Below are positions 47,613 through 56,704 of a DNA stretch of 64,000 nucleotides, one piece after another. Below the pieces are notes generated by a model. It worked only from the letters and a program-made list of their open reading frames with translations. It did no database searches and was not told where the DNA came from. The stretch's first letter is position 1, and each line of letters opens with the position of its first letter. The position numbers and the translations under genes were made by a program. The DNA comes from a virus: positions 1-64,000 of IMG/VR virus record IMGVR_UViG_3300042892_001857; one strand, given 5' to 3'.

Positions 47613-48182
47613 TTAATTTGAGTATTTGTTTAATTGTGTTAATTCTTTTTCTGTTAGCGAATTTAAACCTTTTTCTTTAATTTTATCTAACAATTGGTCT
47701 AAAGATGGATTACGTGTTTTATTTTTAATTTTTTCAATATCATCTTCCTCATCGTAATCAAAGTCAAAGTCGTCAATGTTTAACATAAAACTTTCTTTAA
47801 TCTCATCTTGTATCATTTTTCGCACCTCAAATTCAGTTTTATCAGAAAGTTTAGATTTTTCTGACATAAAGTCACTAATCCCATCGTTAAAAAGGTGTTC
47901 GGATATTTTTTTAGGTAAACCATATGACAAATTGTCAGACGTATAAGGTAGTAAGACATACATAATGTCCCCTACACCTAAAATCATATCAATGTAGTCT
48001 TTCACATCCTGATGAGAATCCAATGTTGAGATTGTGAACACAGACGATTCCGGTCCAAAATAAAAATTAAGATTTGGTGTGTCAGAAATAACACACAATT
48101 CTTCCGCGATTTGTTCTGTAAATTCTTTTGGGTTGTCGTTTTTTGCAAAGACAAATAAAATGTATTTGGTTAAACCATTCAT
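47613..48182 (-). CDS. Hypothetical protein
   Basis: 189 residues. N-terminal alpha/beta domain; acidic centre (DDFDFDYDEEDDIE); C-terminal SLDQLLDKIKEKGLNSLTEKEL, a helical hairpin also found at the end of rhomboid proteins (LLDKI..G..SLs..E). 1 bp upstream of the sigma gene, so coexpressed; could be a sigma-associated factor. Confidence 0.7.
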   Translation of the reverse strand: MNGLTKYILFVFAKNDNPKEFTEQIAEELCVISDTPNLNFYFGPESSVFTISTLDSHQDVKDYIDMILGVGDIMYVLLPYTSDNLSYGLPKKISEHLFNDGISDFMSEKSKLSDKTEFEVRKMIQDEIKESFMLNIDDFDFDYDEEDDIEKIKNKTRNPSLDQLLDKIKEKGLNSLTEKELTQLNKYSN

Positions 48183-48213
48183 ACTTTATACGTTTAAGTT
48201 ATGTATTATGTTA

Positions 48214-48243
48214 CAAAGATAATAATAAAATTATGTTTCCCAA
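48214..48243 (-). promoter_or_regulatory. Bacteroidota-type promoter
   Basis: TTG (48241-48243), 19 bp, TATCTTTG (48214-48221); drives the sigma factor operon from 48182. Its -33 element lies inside a terminator stem. Confidence 0.75.
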
Positions 48244-48263
48244 ACTTTTATTGGGAAACATAA
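48231..48263 (-). terminator. Terminator hairpin overlapping a promoter
   Basis: Perfect 13-bp inverted repeat TTATGTTTCCCAA-ACTTTTA-TTGGGAAACATAA. It follows the SbcC-like gene and includes the -33 TTG of the sigma promoter. Confidence 0.7.
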
Positions 48264-50614
48264 CTAATATTTTCTTCTTTTCTAATTCTCACTACATTAT
48301 CCGCCCAATTTGTTACTAATGGGTTGTGTGTGATTACAAATATTTTCTCAAAATATTCTTTAATCTTATTAAAGAATTCTGACACCATCTCCAAGTTGTC
48401 GTTGGACATCTTTCCGAACACCTCATCAAATACAACAACATTTGCTCTTGGTAATGAACATATCTTACTCAACACGGCTCTCAACGCTAGTGAAGCGATA
48501 CTTCTCTCATACCCGGAACCGGATGCCATCGGTTTCTCAACCTGAGTGTTGTTGTCTATCATAAGGAAGTCAACCTCATTCTTATCATTAATCTTAACCT
48601 CTAATCTAAAGTGACAACTATCTTCCAATAGTCTTTGAAGTTCGCTATTAATAAGTGGCATCATCGTCTTCATTATAAGTTTGGTCACACCATTCTTACC
48701 AAAGATTTCCAAATAGATTTTGTAGACTCTTTCTCTCTCCGCCTCTTCCGCAATCTTTCTAATTGTTTCCAAGTTAGAAGTTATCTTGGTAGTCAGGTTA
48801 GTCATTGTAAACTTATTGTTTGAGATACTAGTTTCAATAGTTTTCTTCTCACCCTCAAGTTCATCAATTCTAATCCCCGCTTTAATTAACAATCCATCTG
48901 TCTTGTTGTTTTCAATAATCTTATCCTGAACTTCAGAGTATCTTTCCAATTTGGTTTTTAACGCATCAATCATCAATTGGAAACGTTCTACACTTAATTC
49001 ATATTTCTCTTTGATAAGTTTGTTTTTCTCATACTCATCAAACTCTTTTTTAAGATTAACAAAACTTAACTCTTTGATGGTTAAATCCTGCATTAACCCC
49101 TCTAATTCGACTTTGTGCGTGATAAAACCGGCAAGTCCACCAATTTTTGCGTTGGTAATTGCCGCATTCATTAGTTCAATACCACAATGTTCACATTTGA
49201 TTCCACCATCAACCGAACTCTTAAGTTCTTCAATATTTTTAATCTTGGCGTTGTTCTCCGCTTGTTTGGTAATCAAGTCCTTAATCTCTTGTTTTACCTC
49301 ATCGTGTTTATCCTCGTGATAAAATTTGGATGGTTCAACAACCTTAACCCCATCTCTGTCAGAAATGGCTTTGGATTTCTGTAGGTCCAACCCATTAATT
49401 TCCTCTTGGACTTTATCCGGTGATACCAATGTTAAATCTCTATCAATATTGTGTTTGGATTTTAACAATCCATCACGATACTCCTGACCCTTAAGGATTC
49501 TTGCTTTAGCATCTTCCAATTGAGTATCTAACGTAAGATTACTCTCCGTTAGAGTATCAATCGTTTCTTGACTAGTTTGGTTATCTGTTTTAAGTTCTTC
49601 AGAGTTATAGATGTTTGATAACATTCCTTTGGAGAAGTCACTATAAATTTCTTTGGCAGCTTCTTCCTTTCGTTTAAGAAAATCCAACCCCATAAACCTT
49701 GAAAGAACTTGACCCCTCGCCGTAGGTTTGGCATCTATTAGTTCTTCCAAGTTGGTGGCAGTTGTTAGGATGGTCATTAAGAAGTCCTCTTTGGTCCCGA
49801 TAGATGTTTTGATAAACGCCTCGGTCTCTCTTCGTTGTTCTCCGGTGAAGTTCTGCAAACTACCATCAGACAATCTTTTATAGAAGTCCAACTCGGTCTT
49901 AACCGTCCATTCATTTTTCTTTGATAACTTTCTCTCAATATTTCTCAATATGATATACTCCTCACCATCGATTGTAATCTCACCTTTTACGGCGACTTTG
50001 TTTCTCTCTGTAAACCTGTTGAATATTTCCTCCGCCTTTGATGTCTTGGTTGTCTCATTAAAGAATAAGAACATAAGTAAATCAACAGTAAGAACTGTCT
50101 TACCCCCAAAGTTAGGTGGGTTTGACTCCACAACCGTAATCCCATCACACTTCTCAAAATCTATCTTCTGATTCTCACCATAGGATAAAAAGTTTGAGAA
50201 CTCAATGTTTTTGATATACCATCTCTTAAACGGAGTGGCATCGGTTTGGTCCTGTAACAATTTGTTATCCACAATACTATTAAGTTGGTAGATATCATCG
50301 TAGTGTTCCATATTCCCTTTTGACTCCAAGAATGAACGAACTAACTCTAATTGATAGTTCTCATCCAAAATGTTAAATGATATGTCTACGGTATGTGTGG
50401 TGTCGTCAGCAACCTTTGTCTTCGTGATTACGTTGACGTTGGTTGTGTTATACTTCTTTTGAAAGTAATGACGAACACTCTTTATTTTTTCTTGTGTAAA
50501 ATTCTCAGCATAATCCTCCCATACAACCTGTAGGTAAGGATTATCCAAGTTTACAATATCTAAATCTTCCATTATTGTGTAATTAAATTGTGGTGGGGGA
50601 TTAAATAAATCCAT
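48248..50614 (-). CDS. 46: SbcC/gp46-like recombination nuclease ATPase subunit
   Basis: 788 residues. Residues 1-130 are an extension not typical of the family, then RWYIKNIEFSNFLSYGENQKIDF, a divergent Walker A (NPPNFGGKT, 165-173), long coiled coils with a zinc hook C474-EH-C477, a signature-like ASGSGYERSIASLALR and Walker B VVVFDEVF. T4 gp46 pairs with gp47 (54155-53367 here) to process double-strand ends for recombination-dependent replication. Followed by a strong terminator. Confidence 0.9.
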   Translation of the reverse strand: MDLFNPPPQFNYTIMEDLDIVNLDNPYLQVVWEDYAENFTQEKIKSVRHYFQKKYNTTNVNVITKTKVADDTTHTVDISFNILDENYQLELVRSFLESKGNMEHYDDIYQLNSIVDNKLLQDQTDATPFKRWYIKNIEFSNFLSYGENQKIDFEKCDGITVVESNPPNFGGKTVLTVDLLMFLFFNETTKTSKAEEIFNRFTERNKVAVKGEITIDGEEYIILRNIERKLSKKNEWTVKTELDFYKRLSDGSLQNFTGEQRRETEAFIKTSIGTKEDFLMTILTTATNLEELIDAKPTARGQVLSRFMGLDFLKRKEEAAKEIYSDFSKGMLSNIYNSEELKTDNQTSQETIDTLTESNLTLDTQLEDAKARILKGQEYRDGLLKSKHNIDRDLTLVSPDKVQEEINGLDLQKSKAISDRDGVKVVEPSKFYHEDKHDEVKQEIKDLITKQAENNAKIKNIEELKSSVDGGIKCEHCGIELMNAAITNAKIGGLAGFITHKVELEGLMQDLTIKELSFVNLKKEFDEYEKNKLIKEKYELSVERFQLMIDALKTKLERYSEVQDKIIENNKTDGLLIKAGIRIDELEGEKKTIETSISNNKFTMTNLTTKITSNLETIRKIAEEAERERVYKIYLEIFGKNGVTKLIMKTMMPLINSELQRLLEDSCHFRLEVKINDKNEVDFLMIDNNTQVEKPMASGSGYERSIASLALRAVLSKICSLPRANVVVFDEVFGKMSNDNLEMVSEFFNKIKEYFEKIFVITHNPLVTNWADNVVRIRKEENISYVSQ

Positions 50615-50615
50615 T

Positions 50616-50792
50616 TTATTTTTTGTCTAAATCATTCCCGAATAAATCGTGATAAAATGTTGGTGTTCTCATAATTACCGGTTCAGCATTGGGCTCAATG
50701 TCTTTATATTTATCAAAGATTTCTTTTCGTTTCTTGTTTAAGACCCTCATTTGATTAATCACCTCAATATATTCTTCATTTAACTTCTCCAT
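50616..50792 (-). CDS. Small hypothetical protein
   Basis: 58 residues: MEKLNEEYIEVINQMRVLNKK, then PVIMRTPTFYHDLFGND. N-terminal helix and short conserved-looking end. 1 bp before the gp46-like start and 5 bp after its neighbour. Unknown; may be a small partner of the nuclease. Confidence 0.7.
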   Translation of the reverse strand: MEKLNEEYIEVINQMRVLNKKRKEIFDKYKDIEPNAEPVIMRTPTFYHDLFGNDLDKK

Positions 50793-50797
50793 TTGTT

Positions 50798-51310
50798 TTA
50801 GTTCAGTTCTTCTACGTCTTCTTGAATGACTTCACCACCGTCTCTTCTTTCTTGAGCCTCCAATACAGTATCTAAATTCCAACCATCATACGCAGTAAGT
50901 TTCTCACAACCTCTACCCATCCAATAGAACTCAGACATCCACTCTTCCCATTTGGAATCAACCAACTTAATAAAGTTCTCGTCATTACCTCTATCTCGGT
51001 ATCGTTGGATAAATTCCTCTTTTCTATTGTCATCCGGATAAACTAAATAAAAGAAAAGACAATTATCTAATAATGCGTCTCTAACTTCTTTATGTGATGA
51101 CACAAAAATGTATTTATATTTACCTATACAATTTTTAATATGGGTAATGTAGTTCTGTGGAAACTCAGGATTTCTTACCTTTTCTCCATTCTCATTAACA
51201 ACCCAACTGAAATTACTTGAATCCGAATCCAATGTAGTCCCTGTGTTGTTTTTATGATACGTTGTTTTTCCAACACCAGGAAACGCAGATACTATCTTAG
51301 TTCTCAACAT
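50798..51310 (-). CDS. P-loop nucleotide kinase-like protein
   Basis: 170 residues. Walker A AFPGVGKTTYH (about 9-19), then LDSDSSNFSW and a lid-like RYRDRGNDENF; C-terminal acidic. Resembles phage (deoxy)nucleotide kinases or polynucleotide kinase-like proteins; the substrate is not clear. Overlaps the gene upstream by 14 bp. Confidence 0.75.
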   Translation of the reverse strand: MLRTKIVSAFPGVGKTTYHKNNTGTTLDSDSSNFSWVVNENGEKVRNPEFPQNYITHIKNCIGKYKYIFVSSHKEVRDALLDNCLFFYLVYPDDNRKEEFIQRYRDRGNDENFIKLVDSKWEEWMSEFYWMGRGCEKLTAYDGWNLDTVLEAQERRDGGEVIQEDVEELN

Positions 51311-51554
51311 CAGGAGTTATTACTTCAGCATCTGTTACATTAACCTCATTAACGTCACCAAGAACCTCAGTATTTAATTCAGTTGTTTCACCATTTTCAT
51401 TTTGGTATTGAGCTTTCAACTCTTCCATTTGTTTCTCAAACATTTCAGTATACTCTGCTTGAGCTTTCTTTCTTAATCCATTAAGGTTTTGATTTCTTAA
51501 TGTAACTCTTTTTTTGTGAGCTTTTGCTCCACCACGTAATTTTGACTTTGGCAT
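51297..51554 (-). CDS. Small basic-acidic protein
   Basis: 85 residues: basic N-terminus (MPKSKLRGGAKAHKKRVTLRN), helix, and acidic C-terminus (NEVNVTDAEVITPDVEN). Shape of a nucleic acid-binding or ribosomal-like protein. Unknown. Confidence 0.65.
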   Translation of the reverse strand: MPKSKLRGGAKAHKKRVTLRNQNLNGLRKKAQAEYTEMFEKQMEELKAQYQNENGETTELNTEVLGDVNEVNVTDAEVITPDVEN

Positions 51555-51566
51555 AATTGTTTTTAT

Positions 51567-52199
51567 TTAATTGTTATTTCTAATTTCATTTATTTGTTCT
51601 TCAGTAATATCCGGAGCATTTCTTAATTGTTCTAACATTTCATTAGTCATACCAAAACCCTGACGAATAGTATTCATAACATTCATTTCATCATTAATTT
51701 CTATTCGGATTTCATCTAAAGTCATTCCCGGTTCATTCTCAATTTTTTCTTTAATCTCATTAGTCAATCTGTCAATAATGTCTTGACCCAAATTTTTATC
51801 TCTATCCGATGTTGGCTTACCATTAACATTTGTTTCATCTTCATCATCCTCATTTTTATAATAATCCAACCAATCCGGTCTCTCTTCAATTTTAATACTT
51901 TCAACCTTCTCAATCATTTTTTGAACTTCAGTTTTAGAACCTATTAACATTTTAGACATCTGAACTTTTCGTTCAATATTTCTAAACCTATTATAATAAT
52001 CTTGAGTGTTAGCTTTATGAAAATTTATATCTGTATCATTATCTTCCAAATAATTTATAATACTTATAATTTCATCACTATCATCAGTAATACCCATATC
52101 ATTTATTAACTGAAAAAAGTCATCACACTTAATAATCTTTCTTGTCTCTGTTTTATTTTGTAAAAACTTAATAACAAAATCACCTAATTTAGTTTCCAT
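51567..52199 (-). CDS. Acidic helical protein
   Basis: 210 residues, highly acidic with helices (IINYLEDNDTDINFHKANTQ, IIDRLTNEIKEKIENEPGMT). No domain recognised. In the replication operon. Confidence 0.7.
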   Translation of the reverse strand: METKLGDFVIKFLQNKTETRKIIKCDDFFQLINDMGITDDSDEIISIINYLEDNDTDINFHKANTQDYYNRFRNIERKVQMSKMLIGSKTEVQKMIEKVESIKIEERPDWLDYYKNEDDEDETNVNGKPTSDRDKNLGQDIIDRLTNEIKEKIENEPGMTLDEIRIEINDEMNVMNTIRQGFGMTNEMLEQLRNAPDITEEQINEIRNNN

Positions 52200-52202
52200 A
52201 TT

Positions 52203-52553
52203 TTAATTTTTTGATGGTTTATTTTCTTCAAACCATTCAATTATTGCATTGATTGCCCATACCGCTCCAGATGATAGAATTCCATCAAAGAACCAACTAA
52301 TCCATATTGGTGTACCAAACAATACAAATGTTGGTGAAAATACGGTTAATGATAAAAACCAACCTCCGTGAAAACTAAAACACATCGGACAAGTTATTAT
52401 ACCCGAGATAAAGTTAGCAATACCATTAAATGGTAATAATTTATTATTTCCCCATTTTTGGAAGAAATCTCTGAATCCCTGAAAGATTGACCCGTAAACC
52501 ATAATATTCATAAGCCCGTAGCTTAAGATGAACCAAGTTAAAATGTTAATCAT
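52203..52553 (-). CDS. Membrane protein, DUF1360-like
   Basis: 116 residues with hydrophobic segments near 2-20, 45-75 and 85-105. ITCPMCFSFHGGWFLS recalls the CPxCxgfW motif of DUF1360. Function unknown. Confidence 0.6.
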   Translation of the reverse strand: MINILTWFILSYGLMNIMVYGSIFQGFRDFFQKWGNNKLLPFNGIANFISGIITCPMCFSFHGGWFLSLTVFSPTFVLFGTPIWISWFFDGILSSGAVWAINAIIEWFEENKPSKN

Positions 52554-52554
52554 A

Positions 52555-53163
52555 TTACATCATTTCGTTTAAGTTAGAACCTTTCATAAAAATAGCCCCT
52601 TGACTAACTTTAACAGATTCCAATTGTTTATTTATTTTTTCAAGGTCTTCAATCCTTGTGTTCTTTAAAGATAGTTCTTTTCTAAGTTTCTGTAAAGTTT
52701 CTTGAAGAAGTAATGTCTTATCATTTGATTTTTCTATCTCAACAATCTTCTCGACTTCAATTATTCTCTCAATAATTATTGGTTCAGGTTTGTCACAAAT
52801 GTTGTCTAAATTTGTGACAGGGATTTCCACCCTCACTTCTTTGATAACTTCTTTATCAACATATTTAATAACCTCAACTTCTCGGATTATTTCTTTAATT
52901 ACCTCAATCTCTTTGATAACTTCAACCGGAACTTCAACCCGTATTTCACGGATTACTTCAATTTCTACCTGTTTTTCACCAACAATACCCGTTTTTCCCA
53001 AATCATCACCAAGTAACCCATATTTCGTAATGTTAAACCCTTCGGTATAACATTTGGTTATGAACTTGTCCACATCCTCAATATTATTTAATTTACAATA
53101 CTCGTTGACGCTACTTAATTGACTAGCCGTTAGTTTTATTTGTGACACGTTCTTTGTTTTCAT
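52555..53163 (-). CDS. Coiled-coil protein with VIKE-type repeats
   Basis: 202 residues. N-terminal helical domain (KLTASQLSSVNEYCKLNNIED), then degenerate repeats of (E/V)(V/I)IKE(I/V) from about 70-150 and a C-terminal coiled coil (LQKLRKELSLKNTRIEDLEK). The repeats resemble the EKIVEV array of the 45709-46470 protein, though irregular. Confidence 0.65.
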   Translation of the reverse strand: MKTKNVSQIKLTASQLSSVNEYCKLNNIEDVDKFITKCYTEGFNITKYGLLGDDLGKTGIVGEKQVEIEVIREIRVEVPVEVIKEIEVIKEIIREVEVIKYVDKEVIKEVRVEIPVTNLDNICDKPEPIIIERIIEVEKIVEIEKSNDKTLLLQETLQKLRKELSLKNTRIEDLEKINKQLESVKVSQGAIFMKGSNLNEMM

Positions 53164-53380
53164 TATACGTTATCCATTGGTCAACTTTGGAACAATCGTG
53201 ACTATCAATACCACATTTCTTTAACTTCTTTTTAAGTTTTTTTAATTGTTTAATAGTCAATTTATCCACCCAAACCGTAATATGTCCGTGTTGCGGTTTT
53301 CCCAATAATCTATCTCTTTTAATCTGATTCTCCATTTCATCCCACTCTTCGTTGGTGTATTTGTCACTAAGATTTCCCAT
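53123..53380 (-). CDS. Hypothetical small protein
   Basis: 85 residues, charged: DEMENQIKRDRLLGKPQHGHITVWVDKLTIKQ then a Lys run. Overlaps both neighbours (41 and 14 bp). Unknown. Confidence 0.6.
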   Translation of the reverse strand: MGNLSDKYTNEEWDEMENQIKRDRLLGKPQHGHITVWVDKLTIKQLKKLKKKLKKCGIDSHDCSKVDQWITYNENKERVTNKTNG

Positions 53381-54155
53381 AATTAATTAATTTTTCAGTT
53401 CCATTAATTATATCATCAAATGATTTCATCTTAAATGATAAGAAAGGTTTTGGATTATCTAAATCAACAAATGAATATTCATCAGATTCTAAATTGTAAA
53501 TTCCAAATCCGTGTTTGGTTATTGTCTCCCCATAGTTCTGTTGGATTGTTGAACCCACCATATATGCTTTCTTTCCTCCCGGAATGTTAAAGATTTGTCT
53601 TTTGTGAATATCACCACATAATACCAAGTCACAACCATCAAACTTATCAGTTTCAAATCCGGTTTCAAACTTATATCCGATATCGGTTGTTAATCCCTGA
53701 ACTGGTCCGTGGAACAATCCAATCTTTAATCTACCCGTTTTTTCAATCTCAGGCGGAATGTTATGGTCAAGTAATGAATACACCACCCAATCAACATTAT
53801 CATCCTCGTATTCACCTCTATTCTTCAAATAAACGATGTTGTCGTCCTTTAACGAATCAATTACCGGTGTAAGAGCGTCCAATCTTGATGAATTACTCTC
53901 CAAAAAATCATGGTTTCCAATTATAACAATAGTTTTGGCAATCTGAGAACACTCCGTAAGAATCCAAGCAACGAACTCAATAAGTTCAGGTGTCATTTGG
54001 TTCTTGGAATGAACTAGGTCTCCCGAAAACACGATTCTACAAGGTTTAATATCTCTAAATTGTTCCAACATATCATTCAAAATTAACCTATAAAGGTCGT
54101 GGTCTTTGAATAATCTTATATGTAAGTCACTGAAGTGGACTATTTTTTTAATCAT
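53367..54155 (-). CDS. 47: SbcD/gp47-like nuclease subunit
   Basis: 262 residues from the ATG at 54155 (MIKKIVHFSDLHIRL). Calcineurin-like phosphoesterase motifs in order: FSDLHIR, FSGDLVHSKN, IIGNHDFLE, FHGPVQG and LCGDIHKRQ, the metal-binding D/H/N set of Mre11/SbcD. Shorter than SbcD (about 400), close to T4 gp47 (339). Works with the gp46-like subunit, encoded eight genes downstream in the same operon. Confidence 0.9.
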   Translation of the reverse strand: MIKKIVHFSDLHIRLFKDHDLYRLILNDMLEQFRDIKPCRIVFSGDLVHSKNQMTPELIEFVAWILTECSQIAKTIVIIGNHDFLESNSSRLDALTPVIDSLKDDNIVYLKNRGEYEDDNVDWVVYSLLDHNIPPEIEKTGRLKIGLFHGPVQGLTTDIGYKFETGFETDKFDGCDLVLCGDIHKRQIFNIPGGKKAYMVGSTIQQNYGETITKHGFGIYNLESDEYSFVDLDNPKPFLSFKMKSFDDIINGTEKLINYGKS

Positions 54156-54165
54156 ATTTTTTTTA

Positions 54166-54387
54166 TTAGTGAGTCCCATTTGTTAATGAAATTCCGTGTT
54201 TAATACCTGAAATAAAATCTTGAGTTTCATCTTCAGTCATATTCTTATATTTATATCCAACTATAATTCCAATCTCATTACCACAGTCACTCAAGTCACC
54301 GGTATAGTTCATTCTCCCAACATTTTCTTTTAATGAGTTGGCAATCCAATTTAAATCATTTGTATCAAAAGTTCTTTCAGTAATCAT
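54166..54387 (-). CDS. Hypothetical small protein
   Basis: 73 residues, no TM; NSLKENVGRMNYTGDLSDCGNEIGIIVGYKYK. TAATG-type coupling to the zinc-ribbon gene upstream. Unknown. Confidence 0.65.
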   Translation of the reverse strand: MITERTFDTNDLNWIANSLKENVGRMNYTGDLSDCGNEIGIIVGYKYKNMTEDETQDFISGIKHGISLTNGTH

Positions 54388-54602
54388 TACTTATCAAATA
54401 ATTTAAATTCCACATTTACGTGACCACAATCATCACATCTGTATGTTGGGAACGGAACTATAGTGTCTTCCGAACTTCCTGTTAACAATTTGTTAACTTT
54501 TTTTATCATAACAACTTCTTTGAAGTAGATACTGTCACACTCCTCACATACTAATGTAGGTTGTTTTTTTAAATCAATCTTTGGTTGTAATAAATCGTCC
54601 AT
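54387..54602 (-). CDS. Small zinc-ribbon protein
   Basis: 71 residues. CEECDS (about 20-23) and CDDCGH (about 57-60) form a C4 zinc ribbon around KKVNKLLTGSSEDTIVPFPTY. Very similar small proteins occur in other large phages with a conserved LLTGS...VPxPT core. Probably nucleic acid binding. Confidence 0.75.
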   Translation of the reverse strand: MDDLLQPKIDLKKQPTLVCEECDSIYFKEVVMIKKVNKLLTGSSEDTIVPFPTYRCDDCGHVNVEFKLFDK

Positions 54603-54630
54603 ATGTTTTTCTTTTAAATTTAGTTATTTT

Positions 54631-55494
54631 TTACTTCTTTGTCAAATATTTTGTCACATCCATCTTCAAGATTGTTTCTTGAACTTCTTTAGGAACACGG
54701 AACTCTTCATACTGACCAATTTCTTTTACAAGAACAATTACACATCCATACAATTTAATGTTTTCGTATTTGGTTCCTTGTAACATTTTAATAAGAAGTT
54801 TCCCGTAAAATGGTAATTGGGTAAAATAGTGACCCAACGCATTGTTTGGTAACTTATCAAACGGGTAATACATCTTTTTGGTAAAGAACGATTCTTCAAA
54901 GTTCTTCGGCTTATTACTTTTCCAGTCTGTTATCACCAAACCAAACTCAGTTTGTTCCTTATTCATAATCAACCACACCTTATCCGGTTGTCCTGTATAT
55001 TTCAACTCGGGGTCACCCAATACAATCTCCGTGTCCAATAACACAGCACCCCTCTCAACCATAAGGTCCAAGTAAGCCGTTCCCGCAGATATCATACTAT
55101 CCCCCTTTAATATTTGGGTGAAGTCACATTCAAATATGGGTTGTCTTACTTCTTTGTAATCCCCAAACATCTCAATGGTTTTCTTCTCCAACATATAGTG
55201 AACTCTACTCCCCATATTGGTTGAATAGTCACCCGCCGCTTTCCACTCATCTAATAGTTGTTGTTGAACCTCAGGGTCTCCTTTGGCTTTCTTTAGTGAG
55301 ATACCTTCCGTATCAAACTCCTCGTAGAAATATTTCATTACCTTACTAACAGACGGATAATCACTTCGGATTACACCGGTTTCATCCTTCATATAATAAG
55401 TGTGGGTATCCTCAACGAATGTTAACCCAAGGTCCTCTCTTCGTTTATCTAACAACCCCCTTATTTCTTTTGCAACCTCATTTAAATCTATCAT
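54631..55494 (-). CDS. PD-(D/E)XK superfamily nuclease
   Basis: 287 residues. VEDTHTYYM and YPSVSKVMKYF near the N-terminus, then Glu in LLDTEIVLGDPELKYTGQPDKVW and ITDWKSNK; together these give the E...GxxD...DxK set of RecB/Cas4-like nucleases. In the replication operon, it may trim DNA ends or degrade host DNA. Sits 1 bp from the primase gene. Confidence 0.8.
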   Translation of the reverse strand: MIDLNEVAKEIRGLLDKRREDLGLTFVEDTHTYYMKDETGVIRSDYPSVSKVMKYFYEEFDTEGISLKKAKGDPEVQQQLLDEWKAAGDYSTNMGSRVHYMLEKKTIEMFGDYKEVRQPIFECDFTQILKGDSMISAGTAYLDLMVERGAVLLDTEIVLGDPELKYTGQPDKVWLIMNKEQTEFGLVITDWKSNKPKNFEESFFTKKMYYPFDKLPNNALGHYFTQLPFYGKLLIKMLQGTKYENIKLYGCVIVLVKEIGQYEEFRVPKEVQETILKMDVTKYLTKK

Positions 55495-56394
55495 CTATTT
55501 CATTGTATAAAAATGATTATCTATATCACCTCTTAAATCAGCAACATCGGCATCACCCGTTAGTTTTATTATTTTAACCTTACCATATAGTCTACCCCCA
55601 TTTAAGTTGTGGTATAGTTTTACGGCATCTTGCCACGCATCAGCATCAAGACATATAATTATATTCCCATTTGCCTTCTCATATAATGTATTAAGTAACA
55701 ACTCCGACATATGTTTTCCCAACATAGCAATACTATTTGGTAGGAAGATAGCATCAAACGCTCCTTCACAAAGATAGATATCGGCATTCCAATTAATTGT
55801 ACTTTCAAAGAAGATTATCTCATCTTTTGCCGCCTCCGGGTTCTTATACTTAGCACGACTATTTGGGTCCCAACTTCGGGCGATAAAATAGTTTAATTCG
55901 TCCTTACTATCATAAGAAGGAATTATTATCCTACCCGAGAACGCACCCCTATCACAGAATCCAATTCCATATTTCTCAACAATCTTATCTGTAATACCAC
56001 GTTGGGTTAAGTAATTATATGCCTGACGACGAACCGGATAAACTAAACTACTATCTTTGAATTTGGTAAATCCATCAGGTAGTTTTAGTTTGTCAACACG
56101 TTTCTCTTTTGGTTTGTGATTTTCCGGTTGAAGTAGGTTGTAGATTTTTTTCTGTTTCTTATTACCAAAAGTATCTATAAGTTTTCCAAGAGGTCCTTTG
56201 GTATTGTTTTCATCCCCACAACTCCAACACTTGTAGACGTGTTCAAAGTAGTTCACCTCCATATTTCCCTTATGTTGGTCTTCATCGCATATTGGACAGT
56301 CAAAAGATATCTGACCCTTTGACTCATAGTGAAGTTTCTCATCCCCTAAGATATCGTGTAATATCTCCAATAAAATTTCCGCATCATCTGACAT
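55495..56394 (-). CDS. DnaG-type DNA primase
   Basis: 299 residues. N-terminal zinc finger: CPIC (33-36) and CWSC (56-59). TOPRIM core: IYLCEGAFDAI and IICLDADAWQDA contain the Glu and DxD metal sites, preceded by FSGRIIIPSYD. Shorter than bacterial DnaG (about 600) and lacking the helicase-binding domain; in size and design similar to T4 gp61 (342). First gene of the large replication operon. Confidence 0.9.
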   Translation of the reverse strand: MSDDAEILLEILHDILGDEKLHYESKGQISFDCPICDEDQHKGNMEVNYFEHVYKCWSCGDENNTKGPLGKLIDTFGNKKQKKIYNLLQPENHKPKEKRVDKLKLPDGFTKFKDSSLVYPVRRQAYNYLTQRGITDKIVEKYGIGFCDRGAFSGRIIIPSYDSKDELNYFIARSWDPNSRAKYKNPEAAKDEIIFFESTINWNADIYLCEGAFDAIFLPNSIAMLGKHMSELLLNTLYEKANGNIIICLDADAWQDAVKLYHNLNGGRLYGKVKIIKLTGDADVADLRGDIDNHFYTMK

Positions 56395-56398
56395 ACAG

Positions 56399-56428
56399 CA
56401 AAGATACGAATAAAATTATTATTATCAA
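56399..56428 (-). promoter_or_regulatory. Bacteroidota-type promoter
   Basis: TTG (56426-56428), 19 bp, TATCTTTG (56399-56406), only 4 bp before the primase ATG, so the mRNA should be leaderless or nearly so. Drives the 56394-48248 operon. Confidence 0.8.
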
Positions 56429-56481
56429 AACTTTATTAGTTTTTTAATCCCCCTATATTTATGATAATAACTTTTAAGCAA

Positions 56482-56703
56482 ATGCCAACGAATATTTTAA
56501 TTAACGACATATCAGGAGCAACACCGTTCAATGTCTATCTATGTGACCAAACAAACGTCACTTGCGTTTATATTGATACAATCCCCGCATTGTCGTTACC
56601 ATACGATTTTCAGGTCCCATCAATAATGGAAAATCAACCATCATATAATTTAAAAGTTGTCGATAATAATGGTTGCGTATCAATCTCAAATATCTTAATT
56701 TAA
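56482..56703 (+). CDS. Small fibre-cluster protein
   Basis: 73 residues from the ATG at 56482 (MPTNILINDISGATPFNVYLCD); the ATG at 56461 would add seven residues but the paralogue at 59987 aligns from here ([22 protein letters not shown]). Beta-rich domain with C-x-N-x-C-like cysteines (CDQTNVTCVYI). First gene of the plus-strand fibre block. Confidence 0.7.
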   Translation: MPTNILINDISGATPFNVYLCDQTNVTCVYIDTIPALSLPYDFQVPSIMENQPSYNLKVVDNNGCVSISNILI

Positions 56704-56704
56704 T

